NCBI RefSeq assembly: GCF_032854445.1
Contig: NC_088301.1
Coordinates: 25,034,402 to 25,094,401 of the forward strand
Direction of reading: 5' to 3'
DNA length: 60,000 nt
From: Liolophura sinensis
Taxonomy: Eukaryota; Mollusca; Polyplacophora; Chitonida; Chitonidae
The translations under genes and the position numbers were made by a program. A model generated the notes under the pieces. It worked only from the letters and a program-made list of their open reading frames with translations, had not been told where the DNA came from and did no database searches. Positions 8,501 through 19,469 of the stretch are shown here, piece by piece. The first letter of the stretch is position 1; every line of letters starts with the position of its first letter.

Positions 8501-11477
8501 GTGGGAGGAAACCGGGCGAAGCCCGGAGGAAACCCAGGACCATCCGCATGTTGCTGAGAGACGCAGTTACACTTAAAAGTGTTAATTTGAAATAAGAAAC
8601 TGTTGGATAGCAACATTTGTTTAAAGCATTTTACAAAGTGTTCAATTTCTAACACTTTAGAAAGTGTTAACCTAATAATGATTTAGCTCCTCCACCACTT
8701 CCTGAATGACCGGCCCGGATAGCACAGTTGGTAAGAGCGTCCGCTTCGGGACCGGTAGATCCAGGATCAATCCTTGATCGAGTCACACCTAAGACTTTAA
8801 AATAGGAAGATGTAACTTCTTGGCGTTCAGCATGAAGGGGATAGTGCAACGACTGGTTGACCCGTATCAGTATAATGGCTCGGGCGGGGCGGCTTACTTG
8901 CCTTCGGTAAGTCGTCTCAGTGAAGCAGCACTAAATAAAAGAGCGGTGGAAATCCGTCCTGCAACAAGGAGGCACATTACACATACATGCACCCTAATGA
9001 TTTCTTCGTCGTCATATGACTGAAAAATTGTTGAGTACGACGTTAAACCCCAAGCACTCACTCACTTCCTGAATGTGGGATTTGGCATTATTACGGGGGC
9101 CTCCGTGGCTCAGCTGGTTAGGCCACTAGACCTTGGAGCCTCTCACCAATGCGGTCGCTATGAGTTCAACTCCAGGTCATGCTGGCTTCCTCTCCGGCCG
9201 TACGTGAGAAGGTCTGACAGCAACCTCCGGATGGTCGCGGGTTTCCACCGGGCTCCCCGGTTTCCTCCCACCATTATGTTGGCCGCCATCGTATAAGTGA
9301 AATATTCTTGAGTACAGGGTAAAACACAAATCAAATAAATAAATAAATTAATATTATTACAGTTATAAATAACATTTCAGTTTTAAGGGACAAGATAGCA
9401 TATATCTCTCAGTCAATGATGTGTGACGGGTTCTCAGGCCGCTTCACGCCACGTCACATTCACAGTGAACAGCAAATATACAGAACTAAAGCACAGAGAG
9501 TAAAACATGAGGAGCGAGGATAGTGTGATAGTTGGCAAATTGTCACACGTAACCGGTGAAGTAGTCTAACTGTTCGTATGAATGCTTAAATAGCAGCCAA
9601 TTACCACCATGGTTTGAGCATCGTTAGGTTGACCTTCTGAGCTTATGAGAAGCACGTATGTGTTTAGACTTAGCTTCATCACTTGTGTCCTCCCGCGGAA
9701 CTATTTAATCAGCATTCATCAATAAAATTGTGTTAGGTGTTGGTTAAAATCATGTTGCACACACTCTAGATAAAGAAAATGCATGCGCATAAATTATTAT
9801 TACAGACAAATGTTAAGACGGAATGTCTGTGTTTTCTGACATCATTTTCTGCCTCATCACCGTGACCCCAGTAACCTCGGTTCAAAATCTTGTTCAAGAT
9901 TTCTGTACAAAATTTGCTATCGGTGGCAGTGATGTAAAGCGGTAGAGAGCGACGCATGCGCTGTAAGGGGTATATTGTTGTCATTGCATTTTACACAGAA
10001 AATCATTAAAAGGCTAATCAAACGTTTTATTGTTCTTACTGATCCAATTGATCAGTTCTTGACTTGTCATAATGGAGGACCCGCGCAAACCTACTGGCTA
10101 AAGTTTCGATTGTGAGGGTTTAAAATTCCAGGTAATTGTTGGCCATTTTAAATTCTAGAAACCTGAAATCTTTCCAGGAGGCTATGTAGGATATCAACTT
10201 TTCTGGTCTTTTTCGTTAAAGCCATAAAAGGAATCATAATTACTACATGTATTACCAAAAAAAGGTAATGAGATCTATATCATGATTAAGTTACAGGTCT
10301 ATAACCATAAGTTCCTTGTGCAGTAAGTTTGCTAAAGTTTCCACACTGGATTCCGCTTAGATCTTGTATCAGTGCCGACTGCCCCGAATCGGTATGATAG
10401 CGGTCCTCCGTGACTGAGTGGTAAACGTGTTAGTGCAGCACAACGGTCCACTAGCTTCCCGCTAATGCGATCACTGTGAGTTCAAGTCCAGCTCATGCTG
10501 GATTCCTCACCGATCACACGTTGGAGGGTCTGCCAGCAACGTGTGGATGATACTCCGTTTTTCCCTTGTTTTGCCCGTGTTTCCTGTCACCATACGTCGT
10601 CGTATAAGTTTTTTTTTGATTGCTGTTTTACGCCGTACTCAAGAATATTTCACTTATACGACGGCGGCCAGCATTATGGTTGGGTGGACGTCGTATAAGT
10701 AAAATGTTCTTGAATACGCCGTAAATTACCATTTAAATGAAAGAAATAAATATGTTAGCTTGGTAAAAAGGATATTTGGACTCAATCCAATCTCAGGGTA
10801 ATGCATTACTGATAAATGACAATCTTATTACTGTTTCGTTTGACGTTCAGCATATAGAAAGGAATAGCACTTTTCCATCTGTGCTGCAGATAAATAAGCT
10901 ACGAATGCTTTCGTATATTAAATACGGATCGTTTCGTATATTACCCAAGAACATAGAAAACATTACCTGGAGCTCCCCAGCAGATCACATGGAACAGCCA
11001 GACGAGCTTATTGGCCACGGTGATGAAGTTCCACACGATACACAGGTAGAGATAGACGGCCAAGGCTCCGGTCCATAGGAAAGAGCTCAAGTCCGCGTAC
11101 ATGGAGAGTAAAGCTGGTACCTGACACATCAGATCCCGAGGGCCTGTCAATTTACCCACCTGTAGGTAAGCCATGGCACCCAGCACGTGACCCACAGAAC
11201 TGAGGCAGTCCGATAAACTCAGGTACACCAACAGTTTCCGACTGGTGGTGCGAAGATCCTTGAAGCGAAGGAACGTGTATAGAATAAGTGTACAACCGAG
11301 AACAGACACCGCAGACATGAGCAAGGTGATTCCGGCATAGGCACACTGCTCCGGTGAGTACCGGACCGTCATGTTAGCCATACCCCTGGGAACCCCGGGA
11401 CGGGTCAGACCGTCGCCAGCAGTGGAAAGGACAACACTCCCCTCAGTGGTCAGCAAATCCCTGCCAGCAGACGCCAT
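5295..11477 (-). CDS. GPR157: GPR157-like seven-transmembrane receptor, complete gene of four coding exons
   Basis: Joining exons 11477-10967, 7864-7653, 6695-6504 and 5534-5295 on the minus strand gives one open frame of 384 codons plus TAG, with GT-AG junctions whose phases agree (1, 0, 0). The protein has an N-terminal tail with a glycosylation sequon (N35-M-T), TM1 near 47-70, TM2 82-106, TM3 118-148, TM4 158-184, TM5 about 210-236, TM6 about 265-285 and TM7 about 298-322. C118 at the top of TM3 and C199 in the second extracellular loop would form the usual disulfide. Segments such as LFHVICWGAP, LTGQGWQM and VIRVWGTIRFLL match the vertebrate GPR157 pattern. The C-terminal tail has a Cys/Arg-rich patch (336-343). 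Length is somewhat above the roughly 335 residues of human GPR157. GPR157 is an orphan plasma-membrane receptor reported to couple to Gq and to act at cilia in neural progenitors; function here is inferred from homology. The start ATG has A at -3 and G at +4. No clear polyadenylation signal was found. Confidence 0.92.
5730..6020. repeat. Duplicated block, copy 1 (GPR157-like intron 3)
   Basis: Contains GAGTGAATGATTATGGCTTA followed by ATTTCAGCCATATCGTGGCG, then a 150-bp section starting GACAAGCGTCATGAGTTAAT. The same series recurs at 6840-7485 in intron 2, where about 350 bp of extra sequence separates the two sections. Its left half resembles the 3' module of the SINEs described here. Confidence 0.75.
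6172..6235. mobile_element. SINE tail remnant
   Basis: GAATGAGTGAATGCTTGGGA followed by AACAATTTTCAGCCATGTGA resembles the reverse complement of the family B/C 3' module. No head is detectable. Confidence 0.5.
6285..6382 (-). mobile_element. Family-A SINE, 5'-truncated fragment (intron 3)
   Basis: Tail and conserved domain only: TTTATTTATTCATTTGATTG, then GTGTTTTACACCGTACTCAA, through GGTGGGAGGAAACTG. Confidence 0.88.
6504..6695 (-). CDS. GPR157: GPR157-like exon 3 (third intracellular loop, TM6, TM7 start)
   Basis: 192 bp, 64 codons, phase 0 at both ends (residues 242-305). The acceptor is CCCCCGTGACAG and the donor is CAG/GTAAGA. It begins IRRDREQMLGRD and contains FVPALFVVIRVWGTIRFLL, the TM6 signature of GPR157. 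Downstream AG dinucleotides could serve as alternative acceptors, but the chosen one follows the best pyrimidine tract and keeps frame. Confidence 0.88.
6840..7485. repeat. Duplicated block, copy 2 (GPR157-like intron 2)
   Basis: Homologous to 5730-6020, with extra sequence at about 6960-7315. Matching sections are ATGAGTGAAGGATTATGACT (6874) and CATGAGTTAATAGGTTACAC (7337). The extra sequence carries an open minus-strand frame (7004-7273) that does not fit the splicing phases of the receptor. Confidence 0.7.
7653..7864 (-). CDS. GPR157: GPR157-like exon 2 (TM4, second extracellular loop, TM5)
   Basis: 212 bp, residues 171-241. The acceptor is TTTATGTTTCAG and the donor is GAG/GTTAGC. The first two bases complete the split Val codon. 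It carries the conserved SWCG cysteine of extracellular loop 2 and the LTGQGWQM segment, and ends with LYIRKE at the cytoplasmic end of TM5. Confidence 0.92.
7918..8285. repeat. 25-bp tandem array with higher-order structure (intron 1)
   Basis: About 14 units of ACTGTAAAACAAATCTGCTA plus five variable bases, period 25 bp. The series of five units plus a 9-bp short unit (ACTGTAAAG) repeats with a period of 134-135 bp (starts 7921, 8056, 8190). It begins about 50 bp upstream of the exon 2 acceptor of the GPR157-like gene. Confidence 0.92.
8428..8560 (-). mobile_element. Family-A SINE, 5'-truncated fragment (intron 1)
   Basis: TTTATTTATTTGATTGGTGT tail, conserved domain and GGGCGAAGCCCGG section; the tRNA-like head is missing. 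Confidence 0.9.
8709..9062 (+). mobile_element. Family-B SINE, full length with target-site duplication
   Basis: Head GGCCCGGATAGCACAGTTGG resembles a tRNA with an A box; a B-box-like ATCCAGGATCAATCCTTG follows. The 3' end is CATATGACTGAAAAATTGTT then CACTCACTCACT. Exact 13-bp duplications CACTTCCTGAATG flank it at 8696-8708 and 9063-9075. Two other copies lie at 51.2 and 51.6 kb. Confidence 0.93.
9095..9349 (+). mobile_element. Family-A SINE, nearly full length (intron 1)
   Basis: Head GGGGGCCTCCGTGGCTCAGC, B-box region GAGTTCAACTCCAGG, conserved centre, tail CAAATAAATAAATAAAT. It lies 32 bp from the family-B copy in the same orientation. Confidence 0.93.
10401..10757 (+). mobile_element. 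Old family-A SINE interrupted by a second SINE fragment
   Basis: The head and centre run from 10401 to 10609 and the tail from 10689 to about 10757. Between them lies an inverted family-A fragment. The 12-bp sequence CGTCGTATAAGT is present on both sides (10598-10609 and 10689-10700), as expected for a target-site duplication. Confidence 0.85.
10610..10688 (-). mobile_element. Family-A SINE fragment nested inside another SINE
   Basis: T-rich tail, then GTTTTACGCCGTACTCAAGA to GCCAGCATTATGG; 5'-truncated and inverted relative to its host element, flanked by the 12-bp duplication. Confidence 0.85.
10967..11477 (-). CDS. GPR157: GPR157-like exon 1 (N-terminus to TM4 start)
   Basis: Encodes residues 1-170 plus the first base of codon 171. 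It ends at a CAG/GTAATG donor (intron begins at 10966), after the motif HVICWGAP in TM4. The ATG at 11477 is preferred for its initiation context. A later in-frame Met at residue 33 would also leave TM1 intact and cannot be excluded. Confidence 0.9.
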
Positions 11478-11794
11478 CCTCAGCGAGATGCCAAGAATCT
11501 TTGAAGAAGGTTCTTCGTTATGAAATACCTCACTGAATCTGATAAAAGAGAAATCGTCTCATTATTTTGGATCGCAATAATCATCATTTCACTTTTCGCC
11601 TCGAACTAGTTCACAGACAGTTATATCAGATTTTCATCCATCAGTGGAGATATATCTTTCAGATGATTTCCTCACGATTTCCACACTATGTCTTTCAGTG
11701 AGATGCAGAACCTACAAAAAGTATGAATAAGAAAAAAATATGAAAATAACTGTATAGTATATAAAGTAAAAACTATATCACATCTATGTACAAA

Positions 11795-12121
11795 CCGGTT
11801 CGGTGGCCTAATGATTAGAACGTCTGGTTCGAAATCCGGAAATCTGGGGTTGAACTAGGATCGGTTATACCAAACACTTTAAATATGGTACTTGTTGCTG
11901 TGTCACTTGGCGCTCAGCACTGAGAGGTTAGGACAAGGTAAGAGGGCTGTTTGACGTAAGGGGAGGTGTCATGTCTGGTGTCTTCGGCATACTTCAGTAG
12001 CGGCAGCACTTTGACTGCATGAACTCCCCCTGCCACAAGAAGACACGGTATATGTACATACACCGAATTACTCATCCTCGTCATATGACTGAAAAATTGA
12101 CCTAAAAACGGCGATAAATCC
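11795..12121 (+). mobile_element. SINE related to family B (family C), upstream of the GPR157-like start
   Basis: Starts CCGGTTCGGTGGCCTAATGA, tRNA-like, has CTTGGCGCTCAGCACTGA (compare CTTGGCGTTCAGCATGAA in family B) and ends CATATGACTGAAAAATTGAC. It begins about 320 bp upstream of the receptor start codon, in the likely promoter region. Confidence 0.75.
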
Positions 12122-12533
12122 TACATGTATACAAGCCCATCTGGGCGATGAAGGGGTTGGGGGTCGAGTTCGCATTCTTTTATCGCTGGAGGTCCAAAAA
12201 TGTCCTACTGTTCCACGTGACTTGTCAGAAGTTATTTATTTTTAATTACAGTTTCTATAACACGGCCACCTGAAAAAGGTTTCAGAAAAAGTTATTTAGA
12301 ATAAGCGAACAGTGGAGAAAATTAAAGAATTTAGAAAGTTCCTGAAGCAAAGACGTGTCAATAGTCTGTCCAGAAAATGGCGAGATTAATATCAACCAAT
12401 GTTGCCTAACATTATTGACATAAGGACTATTTTTGCCTTTAGCGACAAAAAAGCTCCAACTCGAAACTCCCCTATAATGATACATCATGATATAATGGAA
12501 TTTTTCCCGCTTAATATCGACTTGGGTTCAAGC

Positions 12534-14670
<2,137 letters not shown>

Positions 14671-14677
14671 TTTTAGC

Positions 14678-14898
14678 AGGAGGCCTTCGTTAGGCTAGTG
14701 CACCATTATGACCTATAGGAGCTTCTCACGAGTTCAAGTCCAGTTCATGCTGACTTCCTCCCCGGTCGTACATGGGAAGGTTTTCCAGCAACCTGTGGAT
14801 GGTTGTGGATTTCCCCCGGGTTCTACCACGGTTTCCTCCCACTGTAATGCTGGCTGCGTTCGTGAGTACCGTGTTCCAATCAAATAAATAAATAAATT
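14678..14898 (+). mobile_element. Family-A SINE, diverged
   Basis: GGAGGCCTTCGTTAGGCTAG head (damaged), GAGTTCAAGTCCAG B-box region, centre with GGTTTCCTCCCACTGTAATG, tail CAAATAAATAAATAAAT. Confidence 0.88.
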
Positions 14899-15117
14899 TG
14901 GTACATTTGCCCCCTGCGCTATGTAGTTAGCATGATGTAGGTGTGCGTAATCCTATATACCGACAGTCCTGGTATTAGAGCATATGGAGAGAATATACAT
15001 ACCTGCATGGCAATGAAGAAAATGTTCCAAGCAATAATGTTTTACTATGCATTTCGCGAGTTGTTAGTTTGTGTATATTTGGGAATATATGCGTATACAG
15101 GATAGCCAAACATATTC

Positions 15118-15256
15118 AGGTCTGACAGCAGCCCTGCGGATGGTCGTGAATTTCCTCCGGACTCCGCCCGGTTTCCTCCCACCATAATGCTGGCCAACAT
15201 CGTATAAGGGAAATATTCTTGAGTACGGCGTAAAACATGAATCAAATAAATAAATC
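15118..15256 (+). mobile_element. Family-A SINE, 5'-truncated
   Basis: Begins at AGGTCTGACAGCAGCC in the centre and runs through GAGTACGGCGTAAAACATGA to an AAATAAATAAAT tail. Confidence 0.9.
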
Positions 15257-15426
15257 AAAAATATTCATGAATAATAACTTTCTTTTTTTACATCCATTTA
15301 CCATGCAGAGCATTTACCAGTCAATATTACATATATTGGTAGCTGCACATACACGTTTGCTCTAATTTGTCAGTAAAAGGATTTTTAATATGGATTGCAC
15401 ATATTCCTAGGACAAATTTGACTAAA

Positions 15427-15694
15427 TTTGATTGGTGATTGGTGTTTTTTTTACACCGTACTCAAGAATATTTCACTTATACGACGGCGGCCAGCATTAT
15501 GGTGGGTGAAAACTGGGCACCGCCCGGGGGAAACCCACGACCATCCGCAGGTTTGCTGCCAGACCTTCCCACTTACGGCCGGAGAGGAAGCCAGCATGAG
15601 CTGGACTTGAACTCCCAGCGACCGCATTGGTGAGAGGCTCCTGGGTCATTACGCTGCGCTGGCGCGCTAACCGACCTGAGCCACGGAGGCCCCC
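15427..15694 (-). mobile_element. Family-A SINE, full length with target-site duplication
   Basis: Complete reverse-orientation copy from the GATTGGTG tail to GCCACGGAGGCCCCC. The exact 13-bp duplication AAATTTGACTAAA is at 15414-15426 and 15695-15707. It defines the element as roughly 268 bp and marks a fairly recent insertion. Confidence 0.95.
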
Positions 15695-15934
15695 AAATTT
15701 GACTAAACCTACAGCGTAAATACAAGGATACAGTTTTACAAAGCGGCGTTCTTTATCGTACATTTGTCGTACGATAACTTTTGTATGTCACTATTACCGT
15801 ACCATTGTCCTATATGTTCGATTATCATGCATGCACTACATCTTTGTGAAACTGTGCCCTGCAGGTTGCCAATACTGCAGGTATTACGTTGTCATTCTGG
15901 TTTTCTAGCCCTTTAAACAACGCAAGGGCGTAAA

Positions 15935-16165
15935 TGCCATGGAAAGGTACCTCCACTATTGTGTATATCATAAACAAAGCCCACTTAGGGTTACGTGAAT
16001 GTACTGGCCATGGAAAAAGTATACCTCCACTATTGTGTATATTATAAACAAAGCCCACTTAGGGATACGTGAATGAACTGGCCATGGAAAAATTATATCT
16101 ACACTACTGTGCCGGTTTGAACAAAGCCCAATTAGGGTTACATGCAAGTAATTGCCATGGCAACC
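15935..16165. repeat. Three-copy tandem repeat of about 74 bp
   Basis: Each unit contains GGCCATGGAAAA, a TACCTCCACTATTGTGTATA-type section and AACAAAGCCCACTTAGGG. The third unit is the most diverged. Confidence 0.85.
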
Positions 16166-16169
16166 AGTA

Positions 16170-16960
16170 ATATATAGAGGTCGACTCGATATAAGTTACG
16201 TGCTCGTATCGTTAAGAAAGCCATGCTAGGTAAACGTATCTCTTCCAAATAATGACCTCAAGAGATTAAAACTTTTGTTAATAAATGTAAATATGCATAT
16301 CATTATGGTCGATGCTTTAAAAAAAAAGTATATGTTTCAAAAACTTACTTTTGCAGTACTTAAAGTCCTTGTAAGTATGCGCATGCGCTTCAAGCTGGCC
16401 TTGAGATCAGCCATTTTCAATATCCACTTGTTTGTGTTTCTTTTTTTATTATAGCTTCGTACCAGATGTCAGCAAAAATTGAGGAAATATTTTGATAAAT
16501 AGCTTTCTAATACCGCTACACATAACAGTCTAATAGAGCTAAATTGTCCCCACATCGCTGTTCCGAAAATATATTTAAATCAGAGCGCACGCGTACGTAT
16601 AGAACATACGAGACAAAGCGGACGGCTCGGCTATCCGCTCGCCTGGTCGGTCATTGACGGAAACAATCAATACTGGCGCTCATCTACTGCGTGGCGTAAC
16701 TAGTTTTCTTCGTGTGCACATCAGTTAATCGAAATTCCCCGTTTGTATTACATAGCAACATTACCTAACATTACCATTACCATTTGTATTGCCTACCGCA
16801 ACATTTGAGGCGTACATCGTCCGTATACAGAGGTGTAAATCAGGTGTCAAATTAGGACCACTTCATGCAGCACGTGACGTACGTATATATCAGTTGTTGC
16901 ACAACTTTCAACAGTACTGCTAAGTTTTAGAGCTTAACTGCTATACCCTGGCAATAAAGA
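16170..16960. other. No gene recognised
   Basis: Intergenic sequence without long frames. A GC-richer patch near 16580-16660 contains CGCACGCGTACGTA but no coding signature. Confidence 0.5.
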
Positions 16961-16962
16961 GT

Positions 16963-17530
16963 CACAGCTGAAACATTTGAAAGCTAGTCTTGGCCAAGTT
17001 CATGACAAAAACGCTTCTCTGTCAATCTCCACAGGACACATGAAATGCGGGTTCAATTCCAGCCTTGGGCTGGGAATCTGTGGACTTTCCTACTCTAATT
17101 GCACAGTTAGTAAAGGGGCCTATAGTTCACCAGCAACTTGCCAGCAATATACATGGTGTACAAGTCTGTCACACCTATGTCACACGTGGCAAAGTTCACC
17201 AGCAACTTGCCAGCAATATACATGGTGTACAAGTCTGTCACACCTATGTCACACGTGGCAAAGTTCGTCAGCAACTTGCCAGCAATAAGCACGGTGTACA
17301 AGCCTGTCACACCTATGTCACACGTGGCAAAGGTCATTAGCAACTTACCAGCAATATGCATGGTGTACAAGCCTGTCACACCTATGTCACACGTGGCAAA
17401 GGTCATTAGCAGCTTGCCAGCAATATGCAAGGTGTACAAGTCTGTCACACCTATGTCACACTTTACCACGGGGACGCCGGTTTTCTCCACTCACCCAGGT
17501 ATAAAACTGACCGCCATCGTATAAAATAAA
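16963..17530 (+). mobile_element. SINE-like element (family E) carrying an internal tandem array
   Basis: The left part has a B-box-like GCGGGTTCAATTCCAGCC followed by GGGAATCTGTGGACTTTCC. The right end, AAACTGACCGCCATCGTATA then AAATAAAATGAAAT, resembles the family-A 3' end. Between them is the 69-bp array at 17125-17465. A head remnant also lies at 21700-21770 (minus) and 3' ends at 25.9 and 53.6 kb. Confidence 0.55.
17125..17465. repeat. 69-bp tandem array (about five units)
   Basis: Unit starts at 17131, 17200, 17269, 17338 and 17407; each contains CAGCAACTTGCCAGCAATAT and CACACCTATGTCACACGTGG. Because 69 is a multiple of three, several frames on both strands stay open with 23-residue repeats. 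Nothing indicates that any is translated. Confidence 0.95.
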
Positions 17531-17887
17531 ATGAAATTCTTATTATTATTCGTATTCACCATTTCAACATTTAATTATGAAATATGATTAGCCGTAATAA
17601 ATGTATAGTGTTGGCACTTTTCTTGGGTGGAAATAGCTAATAGTAAACGGGCATTGAGTGAAAACTTGATTTCATTCTTCGGATGAACGCTACTTTTGTT
17701 TAACGGGAATGTTTTAGTGGATCTACCGGATCATACAGAGCTATGTATATTCATTATTCTGAGTTGATTTTGCAAACCCTATATATTCACTGTATGAATA
17801 ATTATACCCTGTATAGAAATTGAGCATTTGCCATATTCACCCTGAACTCCAAGACCCCATATTTTCGTTCTAGATATGCAATGATGG

Positions 17888-18147
17888 CCAAAGATCTAAA
17901 TCAGAATTCATGTAAACTAAAAAAGAAAAAAAAAACATACCAACAAAAAACAACGCAAAAAAACGTGCCAGACAGATCTCCAGGACCGGTGCCTTATCAT
18001 GCCGATTTGCCGCGATATGGTGTAACAACACTCAATGCCAATACACATTATATGCATAGTTAGGCTATAGCTATACACACTGACGCAATCTGAATACATG
18101 AGAAAAAAATAGGCTATCGGAACCAAGGTATCAAAAGCTATCTCGCT
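17888..18147. repeat. Dispersed repeat, copy 1
   Basis: About 250 bp shared with 21045-21292, including GATCTCCAGGACCGGT, GCCGATTTGCCGCGATAT and CACTCAATGCCAATAC. No tRNA-like head or terminal repeats were found. Confidence 0.85.
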
Positions 18148-18149
18148 AC

Positions 18150-18783
18150 CCCCTCCCTGTTGAGCTTAGTTCGTAATCTGTCATAACGCTTTACATTCCC
18201 GCGTGAGTCTAAGCGAGATTATCCACCAAGCTGATGTCTCAGCTTATATCCTAGGTTTAAACGTAGAGCGAACGGCTTGAAAGCTTTTGGTTCCTTCCCA
18301 CCCACAGAAATTGTAAGAGAAGTGAATATGTTAAAATTTAGGCATTATTTCAACACAGATGCTAATGGGATAAAATCAGTTTTCTTGAGAGGCCACTGCT
18401 GTCATTGATTTCAATACCTTAAATTTGAAGTATGTCGCCTTGTCTGGATTTATTTTGCTGATGAGACAACCTCATGGCGGCGCAAACCCGGTGTAAACGA
18501 GCAATCTTCGCCATGCGGGTTTTCAGACTTTTCTCCCCTCTCTTCTATCTAAATAACCTAATGACGAGAAAAAATGAGTAAGGCCTGAAACGCTGGGCTT
18601 GCGTGTTCACAAGATCAAGTTATAAAATATATTAATAGCGGATGCGGTAAATATCGTATCTGACCTAAAATGTCGTCAAAGTTACTTACTTTGCCTGATT
18701 CTTAATGACCTGTTGGTATTAGAAAGACATTTTGAAGTTGGCTTGGAAAGTAACATGATGGTTCACTGAAGCAATGCAAGTAT
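18150..18783. other. No gene recognised
   Basis: Intergenic sequence with no frame, RNA or repeat that I can support. Confidence 0.5.
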
Positions 18784-18858
18784 CATCACCAAAAGTCATA
18801 TTTTATGACCTTTATTCGCAAGCCTCTAAAATTTGTTAGGTTGAATTCTTATGGCATA

Positions 18859-19130
18859 GGGGGGCCTCCGTGGATCAGTTGGTTAGCGCGCTAGCGCAGC
18901 GTAATGACCCAGAAGCTTCTCACCAATGCGGTCGCTGTGAGTTCAAGTCCAGCTCATGCTGGCTTCCTCTCCGGCAGTACGTGGGAAGGTCTTCCAGCAA
19001 CCTGCGGATAGTCGTAGGTTTCCTCCGGGCTCTGCCCGGTTTCCACCCACCATAATGCTGGCCGCCGTCGTATAAGTGAAATATTCTTGAGTACGGCGTA
19101 AAACACCAATCAAATAAAATAAATAAATAA
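18859..19130 (+). mobile_element. Family-A SINE, full length (duplication unit 1)
   Basis: GGGGCCTCCGTGGATCAGTT head, GCGCTAGCGCAGCG, GAGTTCAAGTCCAG, complete centre and AAATAAATAAATAAAT tail. It is one of the most complete copies here. Confidence 0.95.
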
Positions 19131-19204
19131 ATCACCAAAGGTCATATTTTATGACCTTTATTCGCAAGCCTCTAAACTATATTGGGTTGAATTCTTATGG
19201 CATA

Positions 19205-19456
19205 GGGGGGCCTCCGCGGCTCAGTTGGTTAGCGCGCTAGCGCAGCGTAATGACCCAGAAGCCTCTCCCCAATGCGGTCACTGTGAGTTCAAGTCCAGCT
19301 CATGCTGGCTTCCTCTCCGGCCGTACGTGAGACGGTCCTCTAACAACCTGCGGATGGTTGTGGGTTTCCCCCCACCATAACGCTTGCCGCCGTCGTACAG
19401 GTGAAATATATTCTTGAGTACGGCGTAAAACACCAATGAAATGAAATCAAATCAAA
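19205..19456 (+). mobile_element. Family-A SINE (duplication unit 2), internally shortened
   Basis: Same head and B-box region as the preceding copy. It lacks the GGCTCTGCCCGG section and ends in a GAAATGAAATCAAATCAAAT tail. Confidence 0.92.
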
Positions 19457-19469
19457 TCTTATGGCATAT

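Larger units (their letters stand above)
18784..19468 (+). repeat. Tandem duplication of SINE plus 75-bp flank
   Basis: Unit 1 is 18784-19130 and unit 2 is 19131-19468. Both start ATCACCAAA, share GTCATATTTTATGACCTTTA and reach a family-A SINE after TTCTTATGGCATA. The 12-bp TCTTATGGCATA occurs before each SINE (18847, 19193) and again after the second (19457), so it is the probable original target-site duplication. Confidence 0.88.

Noticed and set aside
8709-8790. Additional tRNA genes at SINE heads (families A and B)
   Set aside because: A-box and B-box-like sequences are present but acceptor and anticodon stems do not pair as in a tRNA, and each continues into a SINE body.
8820-9023. Possible small protein in family-B SINEs
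   Set aside because: Lies wholly within a SINE with target-site duplications and has no initiation context or domain; kept only as a testable observation.
17065-17524. Repeat protein encoded on either strand
   Set aside because: Open frames on both strands follow from the 69-bp period; no start context, splice sites or domain.
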